The notes under the pieces were generated by a model. The model saw only the letters and a program-made list of their open reading frames with translations, was not told the origin of the DNA and searched no databases. A stretch of 64,000 nucleotides of DNA from Selaginella moellendorffii (Eukaryota; Streptophyta; Lycopodiopsida; Selaginellales; Selaginellaceae), in assembly GCF_000143415.4 (NCBI RefSeq), contig NW_003314275.1, forward strand, positions 565,980 through 629,979, in the 5' to 3' direction. Both the position numbers and the translations under genes were made by a program. Positions within the stretch are counted from its first letter, which is position 1. Every line of letters begins with the position of its first letter. Positions 11,995 through 24,390 of this stretch are shown here, in pieces.

Positions 11995-13345
11995 CTAGTA
12001 CGCCAAGAACTCGCAGATGAAGGGCTGATCCGCGTGCTCGTCGTTGCAATACAGCCCTGGATGCTGCTTGAATCCCTGCTTGGCCAGCAATTCGCGCACC
12101 GCGAGCACCAGATCCTTGTTCCCAATGCCTCGTCCATCGCTCTCGCGCAGCACGCTCTGGACGGCATTGCTGAGAGCACCGTAAGCACCCTCCTTGTTCC
12201 CCCCGGGCTTCGCATCCGCTGAGGTCTCATCCGATTGACAGCCGCTCACAAGCACCGCCATGTCCGATCTGCGACCCTGGTTCCCACTTCCAGCGTAGGC
12301 ATCGTGTGGATTCGCGTGCGTTTTCACCGCCGGCGATGCGTACTCCTCCCCCGATTCCTCGAGCTTTGTCTTGAGGAAATCCTGCGCGAGACCACCGATT
12401 GCTCCCCAGATCCCCCCCTGGCCTCCATCGTTCCCGCCGCTGCTCTGGAGCCTCTGGAAGAGGAGATTGACGAACTTCTTCACCTTGGGGCTGGCGTCCT
12501 CGCCGAAAACGTCGAAGAGCGTGGGTCGGATGTTGCCCACGCTCACGTCTTGCCTGCCGGTCTTCTCCTTGAGGAGATCGATGAACACCGACAGCGGCAG
12601 TGACTTGTTCTTGACGACGTCACCATTCTCAGTTTCTTCCTCGAGAACTTGCTCTTCTTCTTGGTCCTCTTGGCGACGGTGGCGGCTGCCCAGCTTGAAT
12701 GGGAGCTTGATGCCGGATCGGCTCTCAAACGCGCTCTGGACGCCCTGGAAAACGAGATCTCGGAATCCACCACCACGGCCACCTTGTTCTTCCTCTTCTC
12801 CGGAGTATGATCGCGATCCCGTGGAGCTATCGCCGACTTGCTCCTTGGCATTCTCGATCAATCCACCGCTGTGGCACGAATCCGAGACGAGCGTGATCCG
12901 GCATCCCTCCGGGAGCTTGTCAACCAAGTCGCGGAAATCATCATCTAGAACAAGAAAAATCAAGTTTTTATCAAGATGATAACGATCGATCGATCTTACC
13001 AGTGATCAAGTTCATGTCGCAAGGAACAATGCATTCGTCGTAGCCCGTATCATCCGGCTCGCCCGACTCGGCAGGAACTCGGACACCATGGCCACTGTAG
13101 TGGAAAAAGAGGATACCGCCATCCTCGGTCCCCTCGATGAGATTGGCAAGAGCTTTCCGGATGTTGGCGCCGGTGGGCTGAGTGCCCTCGGAATCGGTGT
13201 CGATGAGCACCACGATTTCATCCTCGGCGAAGCCAAACTTCTCCACCAGGCTGCGATACATCCGCTTCACATCGTTGACACAGCCGTGGAGCTCGGCCTT
13301 GGTACCGGGGTAATTGCAACCCACCAGTAGCGCCCTCTTGCCCAT
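11995..13345 (-). CDS. Type II metacaspase
   Basis: A Ca2+-dependent cysteine protease that cuts after Arg or Lys and acts in wound and cell-death responses. Two exons, 13345-13000 and 12944-11995, give 431 residues. The p20 part starts [15 protein letters not shown] and holds the catalytic His in FHYSGHG (residue 86) and the catalytic Cys in SDSCHSGG (residue 139), the same numbering I recall for Arabidopsis MC4. A long acidic, glutamate-rich linker (about residues 145-260) followed by a p10-like C-terminus ending CEFLAY is the mark of type II rather than type I. No zinc-finger prodomain is present, as expected. The gene is divergent to the OGDH gene, 537 bp apart. Confidence 0.95.
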
Positions 13346-13882
13346 GGATCGATCGATCCGCGAAGATCACTGCAAAGAGGAGGAACCCAGATGCGCAAAA
13401 GAGGATTTTTGTCTTAGGAAAAAGAGGATTTTTTCGCTGAGATCTAAGAATGCAGTATCGATTGTGTGGGGAGATCGAGATAGCACTTACCAGCGATGGG
13501 ATCAATCGATCGAAGAAGGCCACTCCTTTTCTTTCCAGGACTGAGAAAGAAGATAAATACTCTCACATAGTGGCTATGGGCTATGGATTAACTAAATCCG
13601 AGTCTCGCTACTTTCTTTTCTAGCTAAAATCCGGAAGAGCGTGTTGTCGGTGACAGTTCCGTAGAGAGAATCTTTTCTCCGTACGAGAGCATTTTGGGGG
13701 AATATTCGTGCTTCTTCTACCTGGAGTGAAGAAAAAAATTTCTCTAATGGAAGCTCCCCCTTTTTCTAGTTAGGGTTTTAGCGGAAGGAAAAAAGGCTCC
13801 TTCCTTTGAGTGTCGCCAACGTTGACGTGACTTAATGTAGCCTCCAGATAGATATTTTAGGGCTCCTCTCCTTTGTGGCGCA

Positions 13883-16800
13883 ATGGCGCATCGTCTAGCA
13901 GCGCGATCTTCCTCCAGAGCCGCGATTCGGCGGCTGTGCGTGCGATTCTTCCACTCCAGCACCACAAGCAGCGGCGATCGATCGGCGCCGCGCCAGGTAC
14001 TGAAATATCTCGAGGAATCGCAACGGCGGCAGCCTTTTGGGGTCCGATCGCTGCCATTCCATGGCAGCCCGCGGTGGATGCAGACGGCCGCGGCGTCGGC
14101 GCCCCGGTCCGTGCCCCTCTCGCGCCTCACGGATAATTTCCTCGATGGCACAAGCAGCGTCTACCTCGAAGAGCTCCAGAGGGCGTGGGAGGCAGATCCC
14201 AAGAGCGTGGATGAATCGTGGGACAACTTCTTTCAGAACTTCACAGGGAAAGCGGCCTCCAGCCCGGGGGTGTCCGGCCAGACGATCCAGGAGAGTATGC
14301 GCTTGCTGCTGCTGGTGAGAGCGTACCAGGTCAATGGTCACATGAAAGCCAAGCTCGATCCACTGGGACTGGACGAGCGGGTTCCTCCTGAAGATCTCAA
14401 CCCTGCGCTCTATGGATTCACAGAGGCCGATCTGGATCGGGAGTTTTTCATCGGGGTGTGGAGGATGTCCGGGTTTCTGTCGGAGAATCGCCCAGTCCAG
14501 ACTCTCCGCGCGATCTTAAAGCGACTCGAGCAAGCCTACTGTGGGACGATTGGGTATGAGTATATGCACATCTCGGATCGAGAGAAGTGTAACTGGTTGC
14601 GGGAGAAGATCGAGCAGCACGTTCCTAGCAAGTATTCTAAGGAAAGGCAGATCACCATCCTCGATCGTCTCATCTGGGGGACAAAGTTTGAGAACTTCCT
14701 GGCACAGAAGTGGACGGCCAAGAGGTTTGGACTGGAAGGTTGCGAGACACTTATCCCTGGTATGAAGGAGCAAATCGATCGAGCAGCGGACCTGGGAGTC
14801 GAGAGCGTTGTCATCGGTATGCCTCACCGTGGCAGGCTCAACGTACTGGGAAACGTTGTGAGGAAGCCTCTGCGGCAAATCTTTAGCGAGTTTGCTGGGG
14901 GGACCAAGCCTGCCGAGAGTGGCTACAGTGGAAGTGGTGATGTCAAGTACCATCTAGGAACGTCCTACGATAGACCGACCAGGACAGGGAAGCACATCCA
15001 TCTCTCGCTTGTTGCGAATCCTAGCCACCTGGAAGCTGTGGATCCGGTTGTGGTTGGTAAGACGAGAGCCAAGCAGTACTACTCGGACGACTTCGAGAGG
15101 AAGAAGAACATGGCGATTCTGCTTCATGGAGATGGGAGCTTCTCTGGCCAAGGTGTGGTGTATGAGACGCTGCACTTGAGCGACCTTCCAAACTACACCA
15201 CCGGGGGAACGATTCATATCGTCGTGAACAATCAGGTGGCTTTTACGACGGATCCTAGGAGCAGTCGCTCCTCGCCTTACTGCACGGACGTTGCCAAGGC
15301 TTTGAACGCTCCTATCTTTCACGTGAATGGAGATGACGTTGAGGCTGTCGTCCATGCCTGCGAGCTGGCCGCAGAATGGAGGTGCCAGTTCAAGGCGGAT
15401 GTTGTGGTGGACATAGTTTGCTACCGTCGTTTTGGTCACAATGAGATTGACGAGCCATCGTTCACTCAACCGAAAATGTATCAGGTAAGCACAATCTTTG
15501 TCTCGATTTTCTAGTGCTTGATGGTTTTTTTTCTTTTTTTGTGCAGGTTATCAAAAATCACCCAACTTCATTGGAACTCTATGAGAAGAAACTCATCGAA
15601 AGTGGTCAGATCAGTGAGGAGACCGTGAAAAAAATCCATGACAAAGTGTATGGAATTTTAAGCGAAGAGTTCGAGAACAGCAAAGACTACGTTCCTAAGA
15701 CACAGGACTGGCTTGCGGCATATTGGTCAGGTTTCAAGAGTCCGGAGCAGTTGTCACGGTTAAGAAACACCGGGTAAGGCTAAATCTTTTGCCTTTCGTC
15801 TTCGTTTCTTACATGTGTTGGTGTTCTGACTGCAGTGTTAAACCAGAGGTATTGAAAAATGTTGGCAAGAAAATCACCACTCTTCCTCCCTCGTTTACCC
15901 CGCATAGAGCGATCAAGAGGGTGTATGAGCAACGTGCGCAGATGATTGAAACGGGAGACGGAGTGGATTGGGCTACAGCTGAGGCATTGGCGTTCGCAAC
16001 GCTTCTTGCAGAGGGGAACCACGTACGGTTGAGCGGCCAGGACGTCGAAAGAGGCACTTTTAGCCATAGACATGCCGTGGTACACGATCAAGAAACTGGT
16101 GAAAGATACTGCCCCCTTGACCACGTTGTGACCAATCAAAAGGAGGAGATGTTTACCGTGAGCAACAGGTATTTTCTCCAGCTATCTGTTGTTCTGGAGC
16201 TAACTAGTTTTTATGCAGCTCGCTCTCGGAATTCGGGGTGCTTGGGTTTGAGCTCGGATATTCAATGGAAAACCCGAATTCGTTGGTGTGCTGGGAAGCT
16301 CAGTTTGGAGACTTCGCCAATGGTGCGCAGGTGATATTTGATCAGTTTTTGAGCAGTGGAGAAGCCAAGTGGTTGCGTCAAACGGGACTGGTGTGCATGC
16401 TGCCACACGGTTATGATGGACAAGGGCCAGAGCACTCGAGTGCGATGCGTCAACGGGACTGGTGTGCATGCTGCCACACGGTTATTGTGGCCGAGGGCCA
16501 GAGCACTCGAGTGCGAGGCTAGCAAGGTTTTTGCAGGTTTGTGCCGTTGGTTTTTGCGTGACATTCTTTGACGCGATGCTCTTTTACCTTACAGATGAGC
16601 GATGATCATCCCTTCGTTATTCCCGAGATGGAAGTGTCTCTTCGGAAGCAGATCCAGGAGTGCAATTGTCAGGTTGTGAACGTGACGACGCCTGCAAACT
16701 ACTTCCATGTTCTTCGCCGACAGGTAAGCCGAGACGTGGCTTTTCTGTTCTAATAAACTTTGTTTGATCGTGTCGGCAGCTCCATCGCGACTTCAGGAAG

Positions 16801-17477
16801 CCACTCATAATTATGTCCCCGAAGAATCTCCTTCGCCACTCGTCATGCCGCTCGAATCTGTCCGAGTTTGATGACGTTCAGGGGCATCCTGGTTTTGACA
16901 AGCAGGGCACACGATTCAAGCGCCTGGTCAAGGACAAGAACGATCACGGCACGGTGGAGCCAGAAATCCGTCGCCTGGTCCTCTGCTCTGGAAAGGTACA
17001 TCTTTTCACTTTGGTTTGTGGCGGAAAACAAGATTTTTACTTCCATGTCTGTGTTCTTCAGGTATACTACGAGCTCGACGAGGAAAGGGAGCGCGTTGGA
17101 GCAAAGGACGTGGCCATCTGCCGCGTAGAGCAGCTGTGCCCGGTTCCTTACGATCTCCTCCAACGAGAACTCAAGCGCTATCCAAGTAAGAAAGCTTGTA
17201 GAGTGATCGATCGATCGATAGATTGATTGACGCATGGTTTTTTCTTGTAGACGCGGACGTTGTGTGGTGCCAGGAAGAACCCATGAACATGGGAGCCTTC
17301 TCCTACATTGCTCCGCGACTGGGAACGGCAATGCTGTCCGTCAATCGTGGAAGCTTTGGGGACATCAAGTACGTGGGAAGGCCTCCATCCGCGGCCACTG
17401 CGACTGGATTCGCTGCGGTGCACAAGATGGAGCAAACCGAGCTCGTCCAGAAGGCTCTCCAAGCGGAAAAAATGTAA
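13883..17477 (+). CDS. 2-oxoglutarate dehydrogenase E1, frame broken by an internal duplication
   Basis: E1 is the thiamine-diphosphate decarboxylase of the mitochondrial 2-oxoglutarate dehydrogenase complex in the TCA cycle. The start [17 protein letters not shown] looks like a mitochondrial presequence. Family blocks are present in order: [32 protein letters not shown], the thiamine-diphosphate region GDGSFSGQG...[49 protein letters not shown] and [10 protein letters not shown]. Exons: 13883-15484, 15547-15773, 15836-16168, 16219-16536, 16595-16723, 16780-16995, 17062-17185, 17251-17477. Without the extra 71 bp in the fourth exon they give 1034 codons, a normal length. As written, the frame enters a stop at 16520-16522 after 821 codons and loses the last 210 or so. 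Either this allele is damaged or the assembly is wrong there. Confidence 0.93.
16374..16516 (+). repeat. Imperfect 72/71-bp tandem duplication inside the OGDH E1 gene
   Basis: Two copies of a segment beginning TGCGTCAAACGGGACTGG (16374) and TGCGTCAACGGGACTGG (16446), each ending GAGCACTCGAGTGCGA. The second copy lacks one A of the AAA run and has two codon changes: GAT to TGT, and CAA to CGA. The first copy carries the conserved [10 protein letters not shown]; the second leads into the continuing RLARFLQ. The net insertion is 71 bp, hence the frameshift. No GT...AG pair inside would splice it out precisely. Confidence 0.95.
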
Positions 17478-17642
17478 AGCTAGCGATTGTTCTTCCAGCT
17501 CACAGAATAAAACCCGCGAGAGAGATGATAACTTATAATCAATCACACCAATAAAAGTATACACCATTTCTTTTGTTCTTCCAAAAGACCATGAAAGGAG
17601 AGATTCTTTGAGCCCTAGGAAGGAGGAGCTTGGAAGTTTGCG

Positions 17643-18644
17643 ATGAGGACGATCACCCACGTCTTGTTCGACATGGACGGCCTTTTGCTCGGTAGCGTAT
17701 GCTGGTTCTTCTCTGGATCAAAGCTCCTAGAGTTTTTCTTTGTTTGATATCTCGCGTAGCACAGACACGGAGAAGTTCTACTCGGTTGTGCAAGAGAAGA
17801 TCCTGTCCGGCTATGGCAAGAGCTTCACCTGGTCGCTCAAAGCCAAGATGATGGGAAAGAGAGCTGCCGAGGCGGCGGAGATCTTCGTCCACGACTCTGG
17901 CCTCGAGGGCATTCTCTCGCCTCGCGACTTTCTCACGCAGCGCGAAGCAATGCTCGAGGTTATGTTCCCCGAGAGCCAGCTTCTACCTGGTAAACCTCGA
18001 GCTATCGTTCTTTCTCCAAGGATTTGTGTATGATCTTAAGCTTGCTAGGAGTGGAGAGACTTGTTGGCTACTTCCAATCTCAGGGGATTCCAATGGCCAT
18101 AGCTACCAGGTTCTCTCCCAACTTGAGGGAGATCTAGCACGCCGTAACTTTGTGTGCAATGCAGCTCCCACAAGAGGAACTTTGATCTCAAGACGATCAA
18201 CCACAAGGAGCTCATCTCTCGCATGCACCATGTCGTTGTCGGCGACGATCCGGACGTCAAGCTCGGCAAGCCGGCACCGGACATTTTCCTCGTGGCAGCT
18301 TCGCGGTTTCCGGTACGAAAGAAAGCTCTCGTTCTTCGATGGTCAGTGGGTGATTTTGACACAGGATCCCAAACCAAGGCCTGAGAACGTTTTGGTTTTC
18401 GAGGACGCTCCTACTGGTGTTGAGGCTGCTCAAAACGCTGGAATGTAAGCTCTAGATAGCTCTTCTCTCACATTTTCTTACATGAAGTTCTATGATAGCT
18501 CTTTGTTCTTCACGCAGGAGTGTTGTCATGGTGCCAGATCCAAACCTGGACAAGAGCCTCTGTGATCGAGCAGACATTGTACTGGAAACTCTGGAGGACT
18601 TTGATCCCTCTACGTTTGGGATGCCTCCTTTCATCAAAAACTAG
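17643..18644 (+). CDS. HAD-family phosphatase, glycerol-3-phosphatase-like
   Basis: A haloacid-dehalogenase-fold phosphatase close to plant DL-glycerol-3-phosphatases. Six exons (17643-17691, 17765-17989, 18049-18109, 18165-18312, 18365-18444, 18518-18644) join to 229 residues. HAD motif I is FDMDGLLLDTE near residue 9, with the nucleophile and general acid Asp. Motif II is IPMAIATSS, motif III the Lys in KLGKPAPDIF, and motif IV VLVFEDAPTGVEAAQNAG. The block WSLKAKMMGKRAAEAA is shared with the Arabidopsis GPP/GS1 proteins. There is no organelle presequence, so it is likely cytosolic. It lies 166 bp after the OGDH stop on the same strand. Substrate is inferred from the subfamily; other sugar phosphates are possible. 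Confidence 0.9.
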
Positions 18645-18988
18645 TCCTATATCAACACAAAGATGAGAAAAAAAGAGAGATCATAGCAAAAAAGACCATA
18701 AAGTTCTGAGTTACATATCAAGAAAGATGAAGAGAGAGATCATATATTGATTGTAGCAAAACAAAAACGGTGATGCCTCGATCGTAACAAAAAGACAATA
18801 AAGTTCGAGTAAGAAATCACACACCAAGATGAGAAAGAAAAAAAGAGAGATCACATAGCAAAAAAACCATAAGGTTATAAGCTATATACACAGCAAACAA
18901 CGCTTGGAACTTGCAAGATCTTTCGTTTTAGTACCACCAAACTCGGAGAGCTTTCGATCCTCGCAAACGCTGGAACTCACTCACTCTC

Positions 18989-21968
18989 TCACACGTAGTA
19001 AGTCATGCCCACCTCGATCAAGCAAATGTGGGGGATGCTCAGCGCCACCGTCGAGTTCCGGCAGTTCTTCCGCAAGAAGTTATACACCACGTCGATGGCG
19101 AACTTCTTCACGAACGACGACGCCTTCTTCGCCTTGACGTACGAGTGCCCCAGCACGTACGCCACCCCGGCCTCCTTGGCCTCGATCAGCTCCAGCAGCT
19201 CCGCCTTGACGGACGGATCCATCTCCACCGCCGCCTTTGGCAGCTCGAACCTCACCCTCTTCTTGTTGTCCAGGCGAGGGAGCTCCGCCTCCTCCAGCTC
19301 TTGCTCCTCCAGCAGCTCCTTGCCGCTCGGCCTGTCCATCCGGAAGCTCACGGACTGCTGCGGCGGCGGCTCCACGTCCTCCAGCCCCGACGTGACGAGC
19401 CTCATCGCTGCCCGCGACGGAGTTCCCACCACCGTCATCCTCCCATCCACGGACACCTCGGTGCTCGAGGGGATCCAGGGGTGCGCGTCCTCCATCTGGA
19501 TGAACTCGCCGATGTTGACGATGAGCATGTTCTCGAAGTCCTGGTCGTCCTGGTGGAGATCCTTGTAGCCGTATCTGAGAATGCACCTGTACATCCGGTA
19601 CTCCTTGGGCCCGATCCTGCCGATTAGATACCGCTCCTGCGGTGGGACGTGAGGCACTGGCACGGACTTGATGCAGACGAAGACGAGGACTTGGTGAAAC
19701 GCCGGGAGGTTTGTGACGAAGTGTGAGAAGATGGCGGGGACGCCGGTCACCAGCTCTGTGTATATCAGGCCTATTCCAGGAACTCGGACGATGCCAAGGC
19801 TCGGGCCCAGCGTGAGCAGCCACTTCATGGAGACTTTGTTTTGCAAGTCGAACTCGTACTTCTTGGAGGTGCCGTAGTGCCATATGTACATGACCGCCAT
19901 GAATATCACCGCGAGGACCAACGGGACCCAGCCGCCTTCCCTGACTTTGATCAGTGCCGCTGATATGTAAAATGCCTCGATGGAGCCAAAGAAAAGGAGA
20001 AACGCAGCTGCCAGGAAGATGCTCTTCCTCCATACCATGACGATCACCAGTGACATGAGAAAAGTGGTGACGAACATAACCGTGACAACGGCCAAACCTG
20101 AAAGGACAAAGATCAATCACGCATTGCAAGTGAACTGGAAACACACCATACCATATGCGTGGCCGATGAGGATTGTATTCCTGAATCCGAGTGTCACGGC
20201 AAGGCAGAGAAGCAGGAGCATCCAGTTGACTTCGGGAATGTAAATCTGACCGTAAATATCTTTGGATGTGTGGACAACTTTCACTCGTGGAAAGCAACCC
20301 AGAGATAGGCATTGCTTGATAATCGAGAAGGTTGCAGAAATGACTGCCTGGCTCCCAACAATGGACGCGAGCGTGGCGATGACGAAAACTGGCCAGTACA
20401 CAGTCTCTGAAGAGATTGTCAAGGCATTAGACCACAAAGCACGTTTCAAAATTTTCTTACTCGGTATGGATTTGTAGAAACTCTTCAAAATGTCATCGTG
20501 ATTCTTGGAGAGATACGCCGCTTGTCCCATGTAGGCAAGAACAAGACAAGGATAGACTACACACGTGAACGCAATCTACGAAAATCGTGTGCCGTCAGGA
20601 AAAAGCACAGCATTCATACACCTCCAAACAAAAGTACCTTGATAGAGAGCTTGGAAAAGTGTCCCAAATCAGCAAACATCGCTTCCGTTCCTGAAAAGAA
20701 CAGGAAGAAAAAACACTCACTGGTGAGGCGGAGTGATGGTAAAGTGATGCGAAGCTTACCTGTGATACACAAGAGAATCCCCCCCAGAGAAGTCCAGCCT
20801 TCCACGCCCGTCTTTCGTAAAAAGTTGTACATGTAGTAAGGTGACAGAGCTCGAAAGATTCCGGGATTCCAGGCTGCGATGTTATATACACCGATTGCCG
20901 CAATACAGAACAGCCACGCTATCACGATGGGTGCGAAAATGAAGGCAACTCTATGCGTCCCAAAGTGCTGCAGCGCAAACAGCCCGATCAATATCAAGCA
21001 CGCAATAATGTGGACCACGTCTGCAAAAGGACCCATGACAATCGTGAGTGGCAAGTTGTGCGAGAGGGAATTCTACAAAGGAGAATTTTCGACGTACGTT
21101 CATGGTGCTCGGTTTCCGTAGAGTTGATTCCGGAAACAGCGGAAAGAACTGGAAAACAAAAGGAAAAAACAGTCAGCGTACGGCTTTGACAACGTTTTAC
21201 GAAGGCCGGACCTGATATAGGTGGTGTAAGAACTCCATCGCCAATGACCATACACGTCCCGAGGAGGACTATCGCAAGAAGACTAATCCGAAGATGTCTG
21301 TGCCTCTCGAGGAAAGCTTTGAATGGAACGCCTCCAGACTTTCTGTTGGTGCGCCCTCCTTCCAGCTTGTAGGTGGATAAATCCTCGTCCGCGGGCTGCT
21401 GGTTTGGTAAAAGGCTTAGCTTGGCATGGCGGCACAAGAGCGAATACAAGGCGAAAGTGCCACCTGATAACACAGACAAAGAACTTTAAAGTTAGACTAG
21501 CCACGAAGAAGGAACACTAAGAAAAAGAAAAAAAAACATGGAAAAGGGGAGCGAGAGAGCAAAGCTAACCTTCCCCATTGTCATCGGCATTCATGACTAT
21601 GAGAACATACTTGATGAACGGTAACAGCGTGAGCGTGTAGATGATGAAGGAGAGAACGCCCAAAATCTCCTCATCGTTCTCGTTGAGCCGCAATTTCCCG
21701 GAGAAGGTACTCCGATAAACGTACAGCGGGGACACGCTAAGATCGCCATACACCACTCCAAAGCTCTGGTATGTCAGGCACAAGAGCGCTCTCAGCGAAT
21801 TCCCCTTCACGGCTTGCTGCAAAGCAGAGATAGACAATGGAGAGATTTACTCCCACAAATCGATCGAGCAGCCACACGAACCTTGTAATTCGTTTGCAGC
21901 GTCGTCCCTCCCGCCGACGCCCCGGGAGCCGACGTCGCAGACTCCGGATCCAGACCGGCCGTCGACAT
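18989..21968 (-). CDS. KUP/HAK/KT potassium transporter
   Basis: An integral membrane K+ transporter of plasma membrane or tonoplast. Nine exons give 809 residues: 21968-21882, 21816-21570, 21463-21212, 21148-21098, 21020-20760, 20690-20638, 20575-20461, 20406-20152, 20097-18989. Family blocks seen: [17 protein letters not shown], the acidic loop [63 protein letters not shown], and [20 protein letters not shown] hydrophilic cytosolic C-terminal region follows the roughly 12 membrane segments and contains [19 protein letters not shown]. The ATG at 21968 was chosen because a stop lies upstream in the same frame with no other ATG between. A 54-bp intron at 20407-20460 is a multiple of three and can be overlooked. 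Length is normal for the family. Confidence 0.95.
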
Positions 21969-22099
21969 CTCCCCCCTCGAATCGCTAGCGCCGCCCCCGC
22001 GCCGTACGCTGCCGCATTGCGCCGCGCCGCCGCATCTATGCCTCCCAAGATCGAGCTCCCGCCGCGAGGGATCGCGAATGACGAAACCCTTGACCTATA

Positions 22100-23145
22100 A
22101 CCTTGGATGAGAAGAAGAAAGGCGCCACTAGAGAAGCACGCACAACACTCCCTCCACTCTCTAGCTAAAACTCACATAAACATCGTGAGGTACTTTAGGG
22201 TTTTGTGTTAATAAACAGTAAAGCGATTAAAGAACACGTGTAAAACAGGGTAGGTTAACAGCTGTAAGAAAACCTGTTTAACCCGGGGTAGAATATGCTC
22301 CCTCGGATGATCGTGGCCGTCCACGTTGGACCGCCCATAAGTTATTTTACCTGGGACCTACTTTGACCACCCAAATCTAATTGCTGTGACCCACTCGATC
22401 CAATCGAGATGCCCTCTTTTCCTTTTAGCTTTGTGGAGAATCATCGTGATCTGGAACAATTGTGCTAGTTCGTGCGTATAAGCGTGATAAATTTTGGGGT
22501 TTCTTACGTTACCTCAAAAGTTTTGGGGGTCGTGTATCCCTATTGGCAATCCAATCGTATCCGCGGAAGCGGATGAATGGATCCATTGATGCAGACTTAT
22601 AGTTAGCCACCTTTCACACTGGCGGTGATCGCGCGTCTGGAGAATCGCCCAAGCGTAAACATCCGTCCTCGTCAGCACATCACAACATATGTCAAATTTC
22701 AGTTTGACCACGTGTTCACTACATCGAGAAAAAAATTTCAATCTTTACAACCTTGGAGTGTCCTGTCGAGAAAAAATTTGCAATTTTTACAACCTTGGAG
22801 TGTCCTGTCAATCCAATTGACGGACTTTGCCTCTGTTTACTTTTTCTCGTTACTTGCATGCTTTTGTAGTGCCTTTTAGACCATATTAGCGAAGTCAAGA
22901 ATCGGTAGTTGCGTGATCCTTTTCCAAGACCATGGACTTGTATTTTAATAAGGTTCTATCAAATTAAAATGCAGCACGACTCATAAAAATTAAAATGCTA
23001 CAGTAGAAATTAACCTATTAAATTTGAACCATAACAAGAGGTTGAGTGTTTCAATATCAAAACAAAGTCTGGATGAAACATTGTTAGACAAAAAACTCAT
23101 CTCCTTTGCATCACTGTAATTATCTTGTAGTTAAAGTGTTTCTTA
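22100..23145. other. Spacer between KUP and the MADS gene
   Basis: No supported gene. It should contain the KUP promoter on its left side. It includes a short tandem duplication at 22725-22809. Confidence 0.6.
22725..22809. repeat. 42-bp tandem duplication
   Basis: Two adjacent near-identical units, each starting CGAGAAAAAA and ending TTGGAGTGTCCTGT, offset by 42 bp. It is noncoding and nearly unmutated, so likely recent. Confidence 0.9.
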
Positions 23146-24273
23146 CTAATGAAAGCTAATTACCGTGGGAGTATAATCGCCAGAATCAAAGAGATGAGGC
23201 TCCTGTTGAAGATTTTGAACTTCAGGAAAACCAACTTGAGGCTCGTGACTCATAGGATTCAAGTGATCTCCCATAAATAAAGCTTGATGTTGTTCGTCCC
23301 TGATTTAACAAAAATTAGGCCACCAAATGAGAATAAACAAAATTTATTACCTAAAAAGATTTAAATTCACGTCAGGGTGCAATTTATTGTAGTCAAGGAT
23401 CTGAAGTAAAAAAGAGATAAACATAATTGCAAAATATTTTAAATTATGATACCTTGAGCAAGCTAGCCTTCTCCATAACAGTTTGTATGTGGAGCTCCAT
23501 TTGATGTAGCTCTTCATAATTTAAAGAATCCAAGCTAGCACAATCACCTTGAAACAACCTTAAAACAAACATGATATAATCTTATCAATAAGAATTTCAA
23601 AGTTCAAACAAACCTTAAATGATTTTGAAGTATTTGGTTTTCTTGTTGCAATCTTGCTAGCTCCTTCTGTAAAACCTAAAATATATCTGAATAGATACAT
23701 GAGACTAAATTTCTTACCTCAATGTCTTCAAACCCCATCCCTCTACTTAATCAACAACAGATTAAAACATTTTGAACGTGAATTGAGAAATTAAAATCAT
23801 ACCTCGCAATTTCATTGTCTCCCTTCTGCTTCCGTATCCCTCTGTTCAATTGCTGTTTTAAAAATGTTTAGACATCTAAAATACGAGCAAAATAAAAATT
23901 CCACCTCCAGATTTTCCTTCTTCCTGAAAAATAAAAATGCATGTTATCATAGATGTATTAAAAAGCAAAGTAGGCGTACCTTTTGATCCTTTCAGCAAGA
24001 GGTACATTCGCATAACGCATGATAATCTCCTGAATCCTGCAAATTTCGATCAAAATAAAGCACAAGAAAAGAAAGAGGGATACCATACTTCAAATCACTT
24101 GGATAGTGGATGAGATGATCCACAGGAGAGAACATTATCAAAGCAATGTCTATATCACACAAAGTGGCCAATTCCTGTGCTTTTTTCACCAATCCAATCT
24201 TTCTCTTTGCAAAAGTAGCATGCCTGCTAACACTATTCTCTATTCTCTTTATCTCTAATTTCACTCTCCCCAT
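23146..24273 (-). CDS. MADS-box transcription factor, MIKC*-like
   Basis: A DNA-binding transcription factor. The start [17 protein letters not shown] leads a MADS domain of about 60 residues with [20 protein letters not shown] and IALIMFSP. Nine short exons (24273-24089, 24036-23980, 23923-23905, 23852-23803, 23745-23718, 23675-23614, 23558-23453, 23400-23351, 23299-23146) join in frame to 236 residues. After the MADS box come [16 protein letters not shown] and a coiled, K-like region with [19 protein letters not shown] and [16 protein letters not shown]. The many small exons encoding an extended I/K-like part, and the NVPLAER block, fit the MIKC* class, which acts in gametophyte development in other plants. 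Introns are very AT-rich. The protein is short for the class, so the last exon could be misplaced at a retained intron. Confidence 0.85.
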
Positions 24274-24390
24274 TATCCCCAAAACCCCAAAAGAAAGCTT
24301 TCGAAAGAGCATTAAAAGGCGCATTAACTTAACAAAATGCTTAAATTTAGATAATGGGGTTTACTACCTAAATTAAGCAATCTAGAACAA
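24274..24390. promoter_or_regulatory. Divergent MADS / aspartylglucosaminidase intergenic region
   Basis: Only 117 bp separate the two start codons, which point away from each other. Promoter elements of both genes must lie here or inside the neighbouring 5' ends. No clear TATA box is seen. Confidence 0.45.

Noticed and set aside
12371-12979. 202-codon plus-strand frame opposite the metacaspase
   Set aside because: Serine- and arginine-rich shadow of the real minus-strand gene with catalytic motifs.
16440-16511. A 72-bp intron removing the OGDH duplicate
   Set aside because: GT and AG exist at these ends, but splicing there leaves the frame wrong and hits a stop.
19080-20312. 410-codon minus-strand frame over the KUP 3' exon
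   Set aside because: Second frame of the same strand; arginine- and proline-rich shadow, while the KUP frame has the family motifs.
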